NCBI GenBank assembly: GCA_029262275.1 | Contig: JAJCZS010000027.1 | Coordinates: 1-46,875, forward strand | Direction of reading: 5' to 3' | DNA from: Deltaproteobacteria bacterium | GTDB taxonomy: Bacteria > Desulfobacterota_D > UBA1144 > Nemesobacterales > UBA2774 | DNA: 46,875 nt | Shown here: piece by piece, positions 23,229 to 30,940 of the stretch | How the letters are laid out: each line of letters starts with the position of its first letter | Numbering within the stretch: the stretch's first letter is position 1 | Notes under the pieces: model-generated | Told to the model about the DNA's origin: nothing | Seen by the model: only the letters and a program-made list of their open reading frames with translations | Databases searched by the model: none | Made by a program: the position numbers and the translations under genes

Positions 23229-24308
23229 ATGAAACCGAAAACTATAACACTAGGCATACTTGGAACTGGACAGCTTGGGCGCATGAGCGCACTTGCTGCT
23301 GCTGAGCTTGGAATTAGGGTTCACGTATACGGACCTGACAAGGACAGCCCGGCAGAACACGTTGCGGCAAAGTCATATGTTGGAAGCTACACGGACAAGA
23401 AAAAGCTAAAGGCTTTTGCACAGAGTGTTGATGTGGTTTCGTATGAGTTTGAGAACGTGCCTGTTGAGACTGCGCGTTACATCCAGAAGATAAAACCTGT
23501 TTATCCAGACGACAAGCTTCTTGAGATTGCCCAAAACCGCATTACCGAGAAAAAATATCTAAACGATGTTGGAATACCTACAGCGCGTTGGGCACCTATT
23601 TATAGCCCCGAGGATATAGATAATGCAGTTAGTGATCTGGGCTGCAAAAATTATATTCTCAAAACCACACGCTTTGGATACGACGGCAAAGGGCAGACTG
23701 TTCATAGATCTAGTGACAGTTCAAAGAGAAGTTTTAACAAACTTGGCTCAGATGAATTAATTCTTGAAGAGATGGTCGATTTTAAGTGCGAGATCTCGGT
23801 AATAATAGCTCGCGATAAATGGGGCAAGTCTGCAATCTATGGCCCGGTTGCCAATGTCCACAAAAACCATATCCTTCACACAAGTACCACTCCAGCAAAG
23901 ATTGATCCTAAGATTGCAGCCAAAGCCAAAAGAACAGCTAAGAAACTGGCAGATGCTGTTGGTCTCATAGGAGTGCTTGGACTTGAGATGTTTGTAACTA
24001 AAGAAGGCACTATATTGGCAAATGAAATAGCCCCGCGCACTCATAATTCTGGACACTGGACCATAGACGCCTGCTCCGTCTCTCAGTTTGAGCAGCATGT
24101 CCGCACGGTGTGTGGATTACCGGTAGGTGACCCTACCCCACATTCTGCAGCAGTTATGACTAACCTAATTGGAAATGATGTGAACAAGGTCAAAGAGTTC
24201 TATGAAACCAAAGGCGCATGCATCCATCTTTATGGAAAGAGTGAAACCAGGAATGGCCGCAAAATGGGCCATATAACTGTGATAAAACCGCTTAAAAAGC
24301 CTAAATAA
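23229..24308 (+). CDS. purK: N5-carboxyaminoimidazole ribonucleotide synthase
   Basis: A 359-residue ATP-grasp enzyme that makes N5-CAIR from AIR, ATP and bicarbonate. The N-terminus holds Leu-Gly-Thr-Gly-Gln-Leu-Gly-Arg-Met; the ATP-grasp core has Tyr-Asp-Gly-Lys-Gly-Gln, Glu-Met-Val-Asp-Phe-Lys-Cys-Glu-Ile-Ser-Val, and Asn-Glu-Ile-Ala-Pro-Arg-Thr-His-Asn-Ser-Gly-His-Trp-Thr. It is cytoplasmic and pairs with PurE, probably in one operon. The coding region converges with the tail-anchored protein gene at 24381. Confidence 0.95.
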   Translation: MKPKTITLGILGTGQLGRMSALAAAELGIRVHVYGPDKDSPAEHVAAKSYVGSYTDKKKLKAFAQSVDVVSYEFENVPVETARYIQKIKPVYPDDKLLEIAQNRITEKKYLNDVGIPTARWAPIYSPEDIDNAVSDLGCKNYILKTTRFGYDGKGQTVHRSSDSSKRSFNKLGSDELILEEMVDFKCEISVIIARDKWGKSAIYGPVANVHKNHILHTSTTPAKIDPKIAAKAKRTAKKLADAVGLIGVLGLEMFVTKEGTILANEIAPRTHNSGHWTIDACSVSQFEQHVRTVCGLPVGDPTPHSAAVMTNLIGNDVNKVKEFYETKGACIHLYGKSETRNGRKMGHITVIKPLKKPK

Positions 24309-24380
24309 CAGTTGAAATTAACCTAAAGTAACACTTTAAGAATACGGCTCATCTCTCTTTTCTGACACAACTGTCAAACC

Positions 24381-25481
24381 TTAAGAACTTAAACCATGCT
24401 TTCTTTTGTAAAAGACCAGACCAACAAGCAAAAGAACTGCACCCGTGACTATAATCCCAGCAGTTGAAAGTGCTGGAACTTCTCTTGTTGGAAGGATTCT
24501 TACGGCAATCGCTTCAACCACAACTGGCGCGTCAGGAAGCTCTACAATATAGTCGACACTAAGTGTTTCAAGGTCAATCAAGCCAATAGCGATCCAATCG
24601 CCGGCTTCTGCTGTCTCAAACGCTGGACTTGCGACCATATCGGATTTTTTCATTAATACTGCAAAATCAGCATCATTCTCATCAAATGCATACCCTATAG
24701 CTGCTGCCGACAAAGTGTTTGTGGGTGGTATATCTACTCCAGCTATTCTTCGAGTATCCATCGATGCAAACTGAATCAAAGCCGGCTCCGCCCTAGTACT
24801 GATTCCCTGCATAACCGCTATACCTATGGAATCTGGGAAACTAAAAGCCCCTAAGAATTTAACGTCACCTGTTTCAGAATCCACCGAATAAATTCCCGGT
24901 ACAGAATCCACATTTGCAGCAACCTTGAGCTCTGCATCTCCCCAAGCCGCAAGACCATGATCAAAGGCCTCAATTCCCGGGTTGCCGATAAATGTAGCCT
25001 GGAAATCATCAACCTCTTCATGTCTGTGCAAGTTACTCTCTTTAAGGTTTTCATAACTAAATAGAGTGCCATCCTCACGTATTGTAATATCGCTTATGTA
25101 ATTGCTTACCCCATGAGGGACTGCCCAGCTTAGACCACCATCATCAACATCAAGCTCCACAACAACTGGGACCCCTGCTTCTAAGGCATTTGTTTTAGAG
25201 TCAACTTCACCCCTTGTCTCACAAAAAGCCTTGAGTTTTCCCTCAGGGTTGAAATCAAGCCCCCTACAGTTATTGAGCCCTGTATCCCCTATCAGATTAA
25301 GCTCTCCCGTGACCGGATTAATTTCATATAGATAACTTTTCTCTGTACCCTTCACAACACCAACAGCATAGAGCCCATTTGTAGCCGCAAAGACTCTCCA
25401 TGCAAAACTTGGTGTGTTTGTGTATAAAACAAATAACATCAAGACCGCCAATATAGATAAGATTCTGCTCAATCTAAACAT
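24381..25481 (-). CDS. Secreted propeller-like protein with IPTL-related C-terminal tail
   Basis: An AGGAGG lies before the ATG (complement of 25479-25481). The 366-residue product has a signal peptide (about 1-27), blade-like repeats (Glu-Ile-Asn-Pro-Val-Thr-Gly-Glu-Leu-Asn-Leu-Ile-Gly, and later Val-Asp-Ser-Glu-Thr-Gly-Asp-Val-Lys-Phe-Leu-Gly) similar in style to 16741-17670, and ends with Val-Pro-Ala-Leu-Ser-Thr-Ala-Gly, a helix and Lys-Arg-Lys. The tail keeps the Pro-Ala-Leu-Ser-Thr core but has Ala in place of the usual Trp. It is probably exported. Function unknown. Confidence 0.8.
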   Translation of the reverse strand: MFRLSRILSILAVLMLFVLYTNTPSFAWRVFAATNGLYAVGVVKGTEKSYLYEINPVTGELNLIGDTGLNNCRGLDFNPEGKLKAFCETRGEVDSKTNALEAGVPVVVELDVDDGGLSWAVPHGVSNYISDITIREDGTLFSYENLKESNLHRHEEVDDFQATFIGNPGIEAFDHGLAAWGDAELKVAANVDSVPGIYSVDSETGDVKFLGAFSFPDSIGIAVMQGISTRAEPALIQFASMDTRRIAGVDIPPTNTLSAAAIGYAFDENDADFAVLMKKSDMVASPAFETAEAGDWIAIGLIDLETLSVDYIVELPDAPVVVEAIAVRILPTREVPALSTAGIIVTGAVLLLVGLVFYKRKHGLSS

Positions 25482-25620
25482 TATTAGATCCTCCTAGAGC
25501 TTCAAATATAAAGCCTGGTTTGATTTAAATACCTATCGCCAAATCTATATCTAAATATATTAGGAAGTTTCGAGTTTGTACAGAATCCGAACTCATGAAC
25601 AGAAAAATAATTAATTGTGA

Positions 25621-26436
25621 TTAATGTGAGGAGGTTACTTCTTCACTGCCTATAATCCCATATCCTGATTGTTGGATAATTGACCTGGCACCCTCTGAGT
25701 TTAGGTATCCCATCCAGATTCTAGCGGACTCATTAACAGGTTCTGTTTTAACCAACACAGCTCCCTGCTCTATCGGTGGATAAAAAGCTTGAGGCACAAT
25801 CCATGCCCACCTTTTATCTTCATCAGAAAGTGAAGAAAAAGCTATGAAACCAGAATCAACTTGTCTTGTATCAACAAGCTCAAAGGATTCCGCTTCATTC
25901 TCAGTAAGGACTAGCTTCTTTTGAACAGCTTCATAAACTCCCACGTTCTCAAGAGCCAAAATCCCAGCTCTTCCATAGCGGTTATCGTCATTAGGAATTG
26001 AAAGAGTATTAAATTGTCCGGACTTTAAATATTTAACTCCAGTCCAGTTTACCTTCCAGTCTCTACTGTAAAGAACGGCTGTTCCAAGAGCATACACAAA
26101 TGCTCCATCAGCCATTGCCTTGCCCTTATCTATAAGCACCCTAGGGTGCTCCGCATCTGAGGCCATAAAAACATCTATCTCTGAGCCGTCTACTATCATC
26201 CCCACAAGCTCCTGATCTGATCCGCCTGTTAACTCAACTCCAATTCCAGTGTTAGTGGTAAATTGAGCGGCTAACAATTTAGCAGTAGGCAAGAAACCTG
26301 AAGCTACAGCAATTCTGACTGGCTCCACAGTCGTATCAACAACAGGAGCCTCTTTTTTTCCGCACGCAGCAAAAACTGTCATACAAAGAATTAGAGCAAC
26401 TAAGATTTTATATTTTTCTAAATTGAACATATGCAT
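25621..26436 (-). CDS. ModA-like binding lipoprotein
   Basis: A 271-residue ModA-family protein whose signal peptide ends in Val-Phe-Ala-Ala-Cys-Gly, a lipobox, so this copy is membrane-tethered. The mature part has Ile-Ala-Val-Ala-Ser-Gly-Phe-Leu-Pro-Thr, Leu-Thr-Gly-Gly-Ser-Asp-Gln-Glu-Leu, Ile-Asp-Val-Phe-Met-Ala-Ser and Tyr-Ala-Leu-Gly-Thr-Ala-Val-Leu-Tyr, in the same order as 20384-21151. The ligand is probably an oxyanion, but sites differ (Gly-Gly-Ser for Gly-Ser-Ser) and the two may bind different anions. A GAGGG site precedes the ATG. No transporter genes are adjacent. Confidence 0.82.
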   Translation of the reverse strand: MHMFNLEKYKILVALILCMTVFAACGKKEAPVVDTTVEPVRIAVASGFLPTAKLLAAQFTTNTGIGVELTGGSDQELVGMIVDGSEIDVFMASDAEHPRVLIDKGKAMADGAFVYALGTAVLYSRDWKVNWTGVKYLKSGQFNTLSIPNDDNRYGRAGILALENVGVYEAVQKKLVLTENEAESFELVDTRQVDSGFIAFSSLSDEDKRWAWIVPQAFYPPIEQGAVLVKTEPVNESARIWMGYLNSEGARSIIQQSGYGIIGSEEVTSSH

Positions 26437-26491
26437 TTATCCCTCAAAAAAATAATAATTTACACAGCGTGCTTACAAAAACAATATGTTG

Positions 26492-27175
26492 TTAGCTACT
26501 CTGCCAATATTTAAAAGTATCCACATCCATAATGGTCAATTTACCTTCCCAGCCTGCTCCCTGGTCTAGATTCCAAAGATTAGCCATCTTTACGGGCTTA
26601 CAGTCCGGGTAATCAAGCTCCGTGTGAGTATGTCCAATAAAGACTGTTTTATATGGAAACTTTTTTCCAGCCTTCTCTAGTTTTGGAGCTACAACTCTCC
26701 AAGTATCCCTACCGGTGTAGTAGTTCTTTTCATGGGGCTGCTTATCGACTGGATATTTCCAATCAATGCCCGCGTGAATATAGAGTCTGTTCTTTTTATC
26801 TATATAGTAGAGTACAGCCTTATCCAATAACTCTGCGTGTTTCTTGATTAGCTTTTTTTGAAGCTTTCCATTTTTCTGATACGTCTCTTTCGTTATAAGT
26901 CCGCCTTTCTTGAGCCACCTCTCCTCACCAACCGGATCTTTGTTCCATTCCCCCCGAAACCAGCGTCTGACAAATTCATCATGGTTCCCAAGGACCCAGA
27001 TAAAATTCTTAGCCTTCATAAGAAGATCCATGCATTCGGGCGCTCTTGAATGGCCGTCAAAAATATCCCCAAGAGATATTAGACGGTCCTTCTTCATATC
27101 AAACTTTGAGCGCTCAAGTACCTGCACCAGAGCTTTGTAGTTTCCGTGTATGTCGCCTACGCAGAGTGTTCTCAT
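26492..27175 (-). CDS. Serine/threonine-phosphatase-like metallophosphoesterase
   Basis: A 227-residue calcineurin-like phosphoesterase. Metal-binding motifs: Gly-Asp-Ile-His-Gly (7-11), Ser-Leu-Gly-Asp-Ile-Phe-Asp (near 35-41), Gly-Asn-His-Asp (near 58-61), a later His in Tyr-Ile-His-Ala-Gly, and Ile-Gly-His-Thr-His. The layout is that of PrpA/Ser-Thr phosphatase-type or diadenosine-tetraphosphatase enzymes, cytoplasmic. A Trp-Asn-Leu-Asp-Gln-Gly-Ala-Gly-Trp near the end is typical of such phosphatases. There is no clear ribosome site. It is not obviously in an operon with the ModA-like gene downstream, 55 bases away. Confidence 0.85.
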   Translation of the reverse strand: MRTLCVGDIHGNYKALVQVLERSKFDMKKDRLISLGDIFDGHSRAPECMDLLMKAKNFIWVLGNHDEFVRRWFRGEWNKDPVGEERWLKKGGLITKETYQKNGKLQKKLIKKHAELLDKAVLYYIDKKNRLYIHAGIDWKYPVDKQPHEKNYYTGRDTWRVVAPKLEKAGKKFPYKTVFIGHTHTELDYPDCKPVKMANLWNLDQGAGWEGKLTIMDVDTFKYWQSS

Positions 27176-27278
27176 ATTTATTTAGATTAAAGCCATTTGT
27201 TGAATAAAACTGGGTTTACATATTATAACCAATACTATAAATTCATTTAGCGTCTAGAATAAAAAATAGAAATAGGGT

Positions 27279-27307
27279 TTGAAATAAAGACCGAGTGAGC
27301 ATATAAT
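27279..27307 (+). promoter_or_regulatory. Promoter of the small secreted protein gene
   Basis: TTGAAA (27279-27284), 17 bases, TATAAT (27302-27307). The gene begins at 27346 after a leader of about 30 bases. Confidence 0.65.
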
Positions 27308-27345
27308 TATATGTAGGATGGATTAATATTTAGGAGAAGAAGTTA

Positions 27346-27687
27346 ATGAAATTTATATCGTCTTTTGTTTTTATGATCTTACTAGCTCTTGCTTTGTTTA
27401 TCCCCAACTCATCTTGGTCACAGGTTCAAGGCATAGACGGCTCATGGTATATGGGAGAAAAAGAGCTCTCCGTTGAGATTTATGACGGCGGTTGGCGCTT
27501 TAGAGTCATAAACCAAGCGGGAAAAACGTCTACCGGAAAAGCCTTTAATGAAACTGTTATTTATTTGCCATCTGAGAACATCTCAGGCCAGATAGAACTT
27601 GATGCCACTATTATAGAATGGTCAGACGGAACATTCTGGGCAAGAGAGCCTTTCACCGGCGAAAAACCGCCCGGCTTACCTCAATAG
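27346..27687 (+). CDS. Small secreted beta-rich protein, unknown function
   Basis: A 113-residue protein with a signal peptide (about 1-25, ending Trp-Ser-Gln). The mature part is beta-rich with Gly-Ser-Trp-Tyr-Met-Gly, Gly-Gly-Trp-Arg-Phe-Arg-Val, Ile-Ile-Glu-Trp-Ser-Asp-Gly-Thr-Phe-Trp, reminiscent of small lipocalin-like or DUF-type folds, but I recognise no family. TAGGAGAAG precedes the ATG. It is the only gene of its unit; the terminator at 27910 may end its transcript, giving a 3' region of about 220 bases. Confidence 0.75.
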   Translation: MKFISSFVFMILLALALFIPNSSWSQVQGIDGSWYMGEKELSVEIYDGGWRFRVINQAGKTSTGKAFNETVIYLPSENISGQIELDATIIEWSDGTFWAREPFTGEKPPGLPQ

Positions 27688-27909
27688 AGTATCTATTCTC
27701 TAACTACAATCGTTTACCTCCAGCATTCTTATATTTACTCAAGAATTAAACTCTTTATATCCAAAACGGTCCTATAAAAGTCCGATACAAGAACAACAAG
27801 AATTAGACTTTCTTGGGACTGTACACCCACTTCGCTGGTGCTATTCTGATTGGCGGAGGGAACGGGAATCAAGACAAATCCCCTTCTCGATAAGGCTAAA
27901 TTAGCCTAT

Positions 27910-27940
27910 GGGTGGGTACGGCAAGTATCCACCCTTTTTT
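27910..27940 (+). terminator. Rho-independent terminator
   Basis: GGGTGGGTAC (27910-27919) pairs with GTATCCACCC (27925-27934), one G-U pair, five-base loop, then six T. It belongs to a plus-strand transcript, either the 3' end of 27346-27687 or a separate small RNA. The minus-strand gene ends 21 bases to the right. Confidence 0.8.
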
Positions 27941-27960
27941 ATGTTGCTAAAAAGGGAGAG

Positions 27961-28809
27961 CTAAACCTTCTCAAAATTCTCGGCATGGAATTCGATGTGG
28001 TCTTTAATAAAAGAGGCAATAAAATAATAGCTGTGGTCATAGTCCCGCTGCATTCTAAGCTTTAGAGGGAACTTCTTTTCATGGCATGCTTCAACAAGAT
28101 AGTCCAGTAATAGCTGGTCTTTTAAAAATTCATCATCGGTGCCTTGATCCACAAGAACAATATCATTTCTTCTAATGTTCCGAACCAACTCAGAGGCGTC
28201 GTACTGTTTCCATAGCTCTCTGTCTTCTCCAAGGTAACCGGTAAAAGCCTTTTGTCCCCAAGGACATAGAGATGGTGCCCCTATTGGAGAGAAAGCGGAT
28301 ATGGATTTATAGAGATCGGGGTTTCTAAGACCTAGCACCAAAGCTCCGTGTCCACCCATTGAATGCCCCGAGATTCCAACTCGGTCCATGTCGGCATTAA
28401 AGTTCGACTCCACAATTTTTGGGAGCTCGTCTACTACGTAGTCATACATATTATAGTAAATACTCCACCCGGGGGTTACCGCGTTTACATAAAACCCGGC
28501 TCCAGAACCAAAATCCCAGCTATCATGCTCGCCAGGAAGATTTGTACCCCTGGGGCTAGTGTCGGGACAAACTAGCATCACTCCGTAGTGTGATGCCCAC
28601 ATCTGAGCACCAGCTTTGGTTATAAAATTCTCCTCGTTGCAGGTAAGCCCTGAGAGCCAAAACAACACTGGCACTTTCACCTTGTACTCTTGAGGCGGAT
28701 GATACACTGCAAATTTCATTTCAGTTTTGGTGGACTCTGACTCATGGGAATAAAATGCCACTCTTCCACCAAAAGATAGATGTTGTTTTAGTAATTTTAT
28801 TTCACTCAT
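27961..28809 (-). CDS. fghA: S-formylglutathione hydrolase
   Basis: A 282-residue esterase-D family enzyme that hydrolyses S-formylglutathione to formate and glutathione. Segments include Leu-Ser-Gly-Leu-Thr-Cys (52-57), Ser-Pro-Arg-Gly (85-88), the nucleophile elbow Gly-His-Ser-Met-Gly-Gly (Ser150), Asp-Gln-Gly-Thr-Asp-Asp-Glu-Phe-Leu and the His of Tyr-Asp-His-Ser-Tyr-Tyr-Phe-Ile. It begins 7 bases after the dehydrogenase gene ends, so the two form an operon that oxidises formaldehyde with glutathione. It lacks a clear ribosome site and is probably translated by coupling. Confidence 0.95.
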   Translation of the reverse strand: MSEIKLLKQHLSFGGRVAFYSHESESTKTEMKFAVYHPPQEYKVKVPVLFWLSGLTCNEENFITKAGAQMWASHYGVMLVCPDTSPRGTNLPGEHDSWDFGSGAGFYVNAVTPGWSIYYNMYDYVVDELPKIVESNFNADMDRVGISGHSMGGHGALVLGLRNPDLYKSISAFSPIGAPSLCPWGQKAFTGYLGEDRELWKQYDASELVRNIRRNDIVLVDQGTDDEFLKDQLLLDYLVEACHEKKFPLKLRMQRDYDHSYYFIASFIKDHIEFHAENFEKV

Positions 28810-28816
28810 TATTTTT

Positions 28817-29926
28817 TTAGTAGAGTACTACACTCCTTATGCTTTTGCCTTCATGCATTAAATGAAACGCATCATTTATTTCCTCAAGAGGCATATTAAA
28901 ACTCACAAGCTCATCTATTTTAATATCCCCTGCCATATAGTTATCAACAATACCTGAGAGCTCAGTGCGTCCTTTGACTCCTCCAAATGCTGACCCTCTC
29001 CATACGCGCCCTGTAACCAGCTGAAATGGTCTTGTCGAGATTTCTTCTCCTGCTCCAGCAACACCGATAATAGTCGACTCGCCCCACCCTTTGTGGCAAC
29101 ACTCAAGAGCGGGTCTCATAATATCCACCTTCCCCACACACTCAAAGGAATAATCAACTCCGCCGTCAGTCATATCTACAACCACATTTTGAATAGGGTC
29201 TGTAACTTTTGCCGGGTTTATAAAATCAGTTGCCCCAAGCTGCCCCGCAATCTCAAACTTGTCTTCATTTACATCTATTGCAATTATGCGCTCAGCCTTT
29301 GCCATCACGGCCCCTTGGATCACGGACAGTCCTATGCACCCAAGCCCGAAAACTGCGACTGTTGAGCCAGGCTGTACTTTTGCCGTGTTTAAAACTGCTC
29401 CGATCCCTGTGGTTATACCGCATCCAAGAAGACACACCTTATCAAGCGGCGCCTCTTTGTTTACCACAGCCAAAGAGATCTCGGGAATAACAGAGTATTC
29501 TGAAAATGTAGAAGTGCCCATATAATGAAATATTTCTTTCCCATCTTTTGAGAACCTAGTAGTGCCATCAGGCATAAGCCCCTTTCCTTGCGTGTCCCTT
29601 ACAGCTTGGCATAAATTGGTTTTACCGGACAAGCAGTATTTACATTTTCTACACTCAGGAATGTATAGAGGAATCACGTGGTCTCCAGGTTTAACACTTG
29701 TAACCCCAGAACCCACTTCCTCAACAACCGCGCCACCTTCATGGCCCAATACGGCCGGGAATACTCCTTCGGGATCTATACCAGAGAGGGTGTATGCATC
29801 TGTGTGACAAACACCAGTTGCCACCATACGACATAGCACCTCTCCTTCCTTTGGCCCCTCAAGCTCGATCTCCTCGATCACTAGATCACTCTTTGCTTCC
29901 CATGCTACAGCAGCTCTCGTTTTCAT
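28817..29926 (-). CDS. frmA: S-(hydroxymethyl)glutathione dehydrogenase / class III alcohol dehydrogenase
   Basis: A 369-residue zinc dehydrogenase that oxidises the formaldehyde-glutathione adduct with NAD. Catalytic zinc ligands are Cys40, His62-Glu63 and Cys169; structural zinc cysteines are 92, 95, 98 and 106. The NAD fold carries Gly-Leu-Gly-Cys-Ile-Gly (194-199) with Asp219-type acidic end (Ile-Ala-Ile-Asp). Length and motifs match class III enzymes closely. A GGAGGAG precedes the ATG (complement of 29924-29926). It is the first gene of the frmA-fghA operon. Chief role: formaldehyde detoxification, with nitrosoglutathione reduction also known for the family. Confidence 0.96.
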   Translation of the reverse strand: MKTRAAVAWEAKSDLVIEEIELEGPKEGEVLCRMVATGVCHTDAYTLSGIDPEGVFPAVLGHEGGAVVEEVGSGVTSVKPGDHVIPLYIPECRKCKYCLSGKTNLCQAVRDTQGKGLMPDGTTRFSKDGKEIFHYMGTSTFSEYSVIPEISLAVVNKEAPLDKVCLLGCGITTGIGAVLNTAKVQPGSTVAVFGLGCIGLSVIQGAVMAKAERIIAIDVNEDKFEIAGQLGATDFINPAKVTDPIQNVVVDMTDGGVDYSFECVGKVDIMRPALECCHKGWGESTIIGVAGAGEEISTRPFQLVTGRVWRGSAFGGVKGRTELSGIVDNYMAGDIKIDELVSFNMPLEEINDAFHLMHEGKSIRSVVLY

Positions 29927-30062
29927 TTTTGCTCCTCCGAATGTGTCAGATTACAGCCCCAAGTAACTAAGTCTTCCCTAGAAATTATTATCACATAAAA
30001 CCGATCATAAAATCCAGTCTTTTCTCTATTAGGATCTCACTTTGCACGTAGAAAAAAACTAC

Positions 30063-30092
30063 TTGACTTGAGACCCTAAAATCTCATATAAT
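30063..30092 (+). promoter_or_regulatory. Promoter of the compact RNA/peptide unit
   Basis: TTGACT (30063-30068), 18 bases, TATAAT (30087-30092). The spacer contains GAGACCC and ATCTC, half of which form a small inverted repeat (GAGA, TCTC), a possible regulator site. Transcription would begin near 30099. Confidence 0.65.
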
Positions 30093-30136
30093 ATAATTAG
30101 TTAGTGGTTATGAAAGTTACATAGGAGGTTTTAATT

Positions 30137-30181
30137 ATGACAACAAGTGACACTCCACCATACAAGGAACTTTCATCATAA
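30137..30181 (+). CDS. 14-residue peptide ORF with perfect ribosome site
   Basis: AGGAGG (30123-30128) lies eight bases before ATG 30137. The frame reads Met-Thr-Thr-Ser-Asp-Thr-Pro-Pro-Tyr-Lys-Glu-Leu-Ser-Ser and ends in two consecutive stop codons (TAA TAA, 30179-30184). The strong site, double stop and own promoter argue for real translation. It may be a leader peptide, a dual-function RNA peptide, or a chance frame. There is no membrane segment. Confidence 0.45.
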   Translation: MTTSDTPPYKELSS

Positions 30182-30283
30182 TAAAAGTGCTAGGTATAGC
30201 GCTTAAAACAACTAGTGAGTCGGAATTGGAACTCACAATATAAATAGCCAACGGGCTATTAAATCAAAAAATGATAACAAAAA

Positions 30284-30318
30284 AGGGAGCCCTTCTTAAA
30301 AAAAGAGGCTCCCTTTCT
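30284..30318 (+). terminator. Rho-independent terminator of the compact unit
   Basis: AGGGAGCC (30284-30291) pairs with GGCTCCCT (30307-30314) over an A-rich 15-base loop, followed by TTTCTCAT. Confidence 0.75.
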
Positions 30319-30356
30319 CATATCTAGACCTTTTAGTTTTTCTAAAGAGAGCTTAG

Positions 30357-30860
30357 CTATTCTGACTTTCTCACTTTAAAGACATACATTGCAACAAGCC
30401 CTACAGCAACAGCAGTTAGTGAACCAATTATGGATTCAGCAAACCTGAGCCCTGCGTTGGCTATTGGGCCGATGTCAGTAACAATCAGAGATATGATCAC
30501 CACAACTGATAGGGTGATGTTTGTAGTTCTAATATAGTCAGGAATCCGCAAGATATGACAAACAAGAACTCCGATTGCTATTGCTATTGCAAAACCGATT
30601 ACGGAGAAGCTAAAGAAATAAAGATATACACCTGCAATCAAACAGCCCATGAAAGAGGCCTTTATCCTCATTTTTGCAGACTTTACAGTTAAGGCTTCCT
30701 TGTCGGACATTACAAAAACGCCTGAGATAACTGACCACAGTCCCCCTACCTCAGCAGTGCCCAGATGGAACATTACTGTAAAGTAATAACCCAGGATATA
30801 GGCTATTACCGCAACCACAAAGTTTTCTATTACCGACCTTGTTATATGTGATGTTAACAA
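30357..30860 (-). CDS. FUSC-family / aromatic acid exporter-like membrane protein
   Basis: A 167-residue inner-membrane protein with about five hydrophobic helices and the FUSC-type pattern Leu-Trp-Ser-Val-Ile-Ser-Gly, a basic loop Met-Arg-Ile-Lys-Ala, and Arg-Phe-Ala-Glu-Ser-Ile-Ile-Gly in the last third. Full exporters of this group add a cytosolic domain; this one is a membrane half only, like the short ArAE_1 family. The start codon appears to be TTG (complement of 30858-30860), with GAGGTG upstream at a suitable distance. It is expected to export aromatic or other small acids, but the substrate is unknown. It lies after 30941-31405 on the same strand. Confidence 0.72.
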   Translation of the reverse strand: MLTSHITRSVIENFVVAVIAYILGYYFTVMFHLGTAEVGGLWSVISGVFVMSDKEALTVKSAKMRIKASFMGCLIAGVYLYFFSFSVIGFAIAIAIGVLVCHILRIPDYIRTTNITLSVVVIISLIVTDIGPIANAGLRFAESIIGSLTAVAVGLVAMYVFKVRKSE

Positions 30861-30940
30861 ATACAGACACCTCTGGCTTATCTAATAGAGTGAAACAAAA
30901 TTATACTTAATACACTATGATTATAGTAGCTAAGGAGTTA

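Larger units (their letters stand above)
30099..30318 (+). ncRNA. Candidate structured small RNA with embedded mini-ORF
   Basis: Between promoter and terminator lie three hairpins: AAGTGCT/AGCGCTT (30185-30204), GTGAGT/ACTCAC (30215-30236) and AATAGCC/GGCTATT (30243-30260), then the terminator at 30284. The 5' part holds a 14-codon reading frame with a full AGGAGG site. The unit is about 220 bases and fits no known RNA class that I recognise. The start is estimated from the promoter. Confidence 0.5.

Noticed and set aside
27851-27870. A complete tRNA-Ser gene
   Set aside because: Only the 3' end pattern is present; the following bases do not make a T-loop, anticodon arm or D-arm.
29093-29807. 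Plus-strand frames opposite frmA
   Set aside because: Shadows of the zinc dehydrogenase, no ribosome sites.
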